Shown here one piece after another: positions 4,213 through 5,089 of a DNA stretch of 5,089 nucleotides. Within the stretch, counting starts at the first letter, position 1. Each line of letters begins with the position of its first letter. Source of the DNA: CAYYVJ01 sp964475115 (GTDB taxonomy: Bacteria; Bacillota; Clostridia; Lachnospirales; Lachnospiraceae); the NCBI GenBank assembly GCA_964475115.1, contig CAYYVJ010000120.1, positions 1 to 5,089 on the forward strand, written 5' to 3'. Made by a program: the position numbers and the translations under genes. Below the pieces are notes generated by a model. It did not search any database and was not told the origin of the DNA. It saw only the letters and a program-made list of their open reading frames with translations.

Positions 4213-5089
4213 ATGGCTAAAAAGCTACCCAACGGATACGGAAGCGTTGTAAAACTTTCCGGAAGCAGAAGAAAACCCTATCTTGTAAGAAAGACAGTAG
4301 GCTGGCATTATGATAAAGAAAAAGATAAACAGGTACAAGATTCTATTATTGTGGGATATGCAGCTACAAAAGCAGAAGGATTGCAGTTACTTGCAGAATA
4401 TAATAATAATCCATTTGATACCAAAGCTGCTAAGATGACATTTGATGATGTTTATGAAGAATGGTCTAAGCGCAAGTATCCAACTGTATCAGATTCTAAT
4501 GTGAAAGGTTACACCGCTGCTTACAAGACGTGTGGAACTCTTTATAACAAAGTCTTCAAAGAACTAAAACTTGTTGATTTACAGAATGTCATTGATACTT
4601 GTGGCAAGAATTTTCCAACCTTGAAGAAGATTAAAGTGTTATTCAATCAGTTATATGATTACGCATTAAAGAATGATATTTGCAACAAGGATTATTCCAG
4701 TTTTGTGGATGTAGCACAGTACAAAGACCGCAATCCAAATAAGTATGACAGAAATAAATTTAGTAATGAGGAAATTAATTTGATATGGGAGCAAAAAGAC
4801 GATAAATATTACCAGATTGTATTGATGCTTCTCTACAACGGAGTTCGTATTTCAGAATTACTAGATTTGAAGAAAGAAAATATGCATTTGGAAGAACAGT
4901 ATTTTGATGTAATTGTCAGCAAAACAGATAATGGAATAAGAAAAGTCCCGATTGCAGACAAGGTTCTTCCATTCTATAAAGCGTGGTATGAATCTAATCC
5001 AGATTTTGAATACCTACTTCATACAGAAGATGGCAAGCATTTTAAGTATCGAAATTATTATGACAGTTACTTCCACCCATTGATGGAAC
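4213..5089 (+). CDS. int: Tyrosine recombinase/integrase, 3' end outside the window
   Basis: The first 292 residues are present; the frame stays open to the window's edge. Residues 1-65 (MAKKLPNGYGSVVKLSGSRR onward) resemble an AP2-like arm-site binding domain. Residues 75-160 are a SAM-like core-binding domain (TFDDVYEEWSKRKY). The catalytic domain begins near 183 and shows the box I arginine in YNGVRISELLDL (R212) and the probable beta-hairpin lysine in SKTDNGIRKVPI (K237). The HxxR, second histidine and tyrosine nucleophile lie past the edge, so activity cannot be judged. Family members run to about 390 residues. It would catalyse integration and excision of the element at att sites. The ATG at 4213 has GAAAGG ten bases upstream; an in-frame ATG at 4204 abuts that site and is less likely. 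It is probably co-transcribed with xre. Confidence 0.92.
   Translation, partial: MAKKLPNGYGSVVKLSGSRRKPYLVRKTVGWHYDKEKDKQVQDSIIVGYAATKAEGLQLLAEYNNNPFDTKAAKMTFDDVYEEWSKRKYPTVSDSNVKGYTAAYKTCGTLYNKVFKELKLVDLQNVIDTCGKNFPTLKKIKVLFNQLYDYALKNDICNKDYSSFVDVAQYKDRNPNKYDRNKFSNEEINLIWEQKDDKYYQIVLMLLYNGVRISELLDLKKENMHLEEQYFDVIVSKTDNGIRKVPIADKVLPFYKAWYESNPDFEYLLHTEDGKHFKYRNYYDSYFHPLME

Noticed and set aside
1..5089. CRISPR array, tRNA, rRNA or insertion sequence
   Set aside because: The only regular repeats are the four iterons and the 26-bp duplication. These lack CRISPR-like repeat-spacer organisation. No tRNA cloverleaf, rRNA segment or transposase reading frame was seen.

Overview
The window is AT-rich, with strong AGGAGG-type ribosome binding sites and consensus sigma-A promoters. 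Together with the protein families present, this points to a low-GC Firmicute, most likely a gut Clostridia/Lachnospiraceae-type bacterium. The gene set (tyrosine integrase, divergent phage-like regulators, RepA-like helicase, MobV relaxase) is that of a small integrative mobilizable element that also carries a plasmid-like replication module. A run of ten Ns (276-285) marks an assembly gap.

Layout, left to right. Bases 1-84 (minus) are the 5' end of a small Cro/C1-type HTH gene that leaves the window, with its own promoter and a possible operator. Bases 159-428 hold a 31-bp stem-loop that recurs at the right edge of the gap. They also hold a 27-bp copy of the 3' end of the mob gene at the left edge of the gap, and a T-rich tract with a perfect 26-bp tandem duplication. 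Bases 403-1782 (minus) encode a MobV/Pre relaxase. Bases 1783-2151 carry no gene, but contain two abutting hairpins (1827-1894, candidate oriT), four 21-bp iterons (1918-2054, candidate replication origin) and a stem-loop (2091-2134). Bases 2152-3156 (minus) encode a RepA-like RecA-fold ATPase with a probable C-terminal winged helix. Bases 3171-3334 look like a control region: a plus-strand promoter, two hairpins and a T-tract predict an antisense RNA of about 75 nt opposite the repA leader, and a 15-codon leader ORF overlaps the stop of the next gene. Bases 3331-3573 (minus) encode a small HTH protein, possibly an excisionase. Bases 3595-3702 are a divergent promoter region. Bases 3722-4156 (plus) encode an XRE repressor, and 4213-5089 (plus) the first 292 residues of a tyrosine integrase.

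How it may work together (inference). The XRE protein would control the two divergent promoters. One drives xre-int, and the other drives the HTH/leader/repA unit and perhaps mob. Integrase and the small HTH protein would excise the element. RepA acting on the iterons would replicate the circle, with its level limited by the antisense RNA. The relaxase would nick the hairpin region so that a helper conjugative system can mobilize it. The most notable observation is the antisense RNA, leader peptide and alternative-pairing arrangement in front of repA. It resembles plasmid copy-number control inside what looks like an integrative element.
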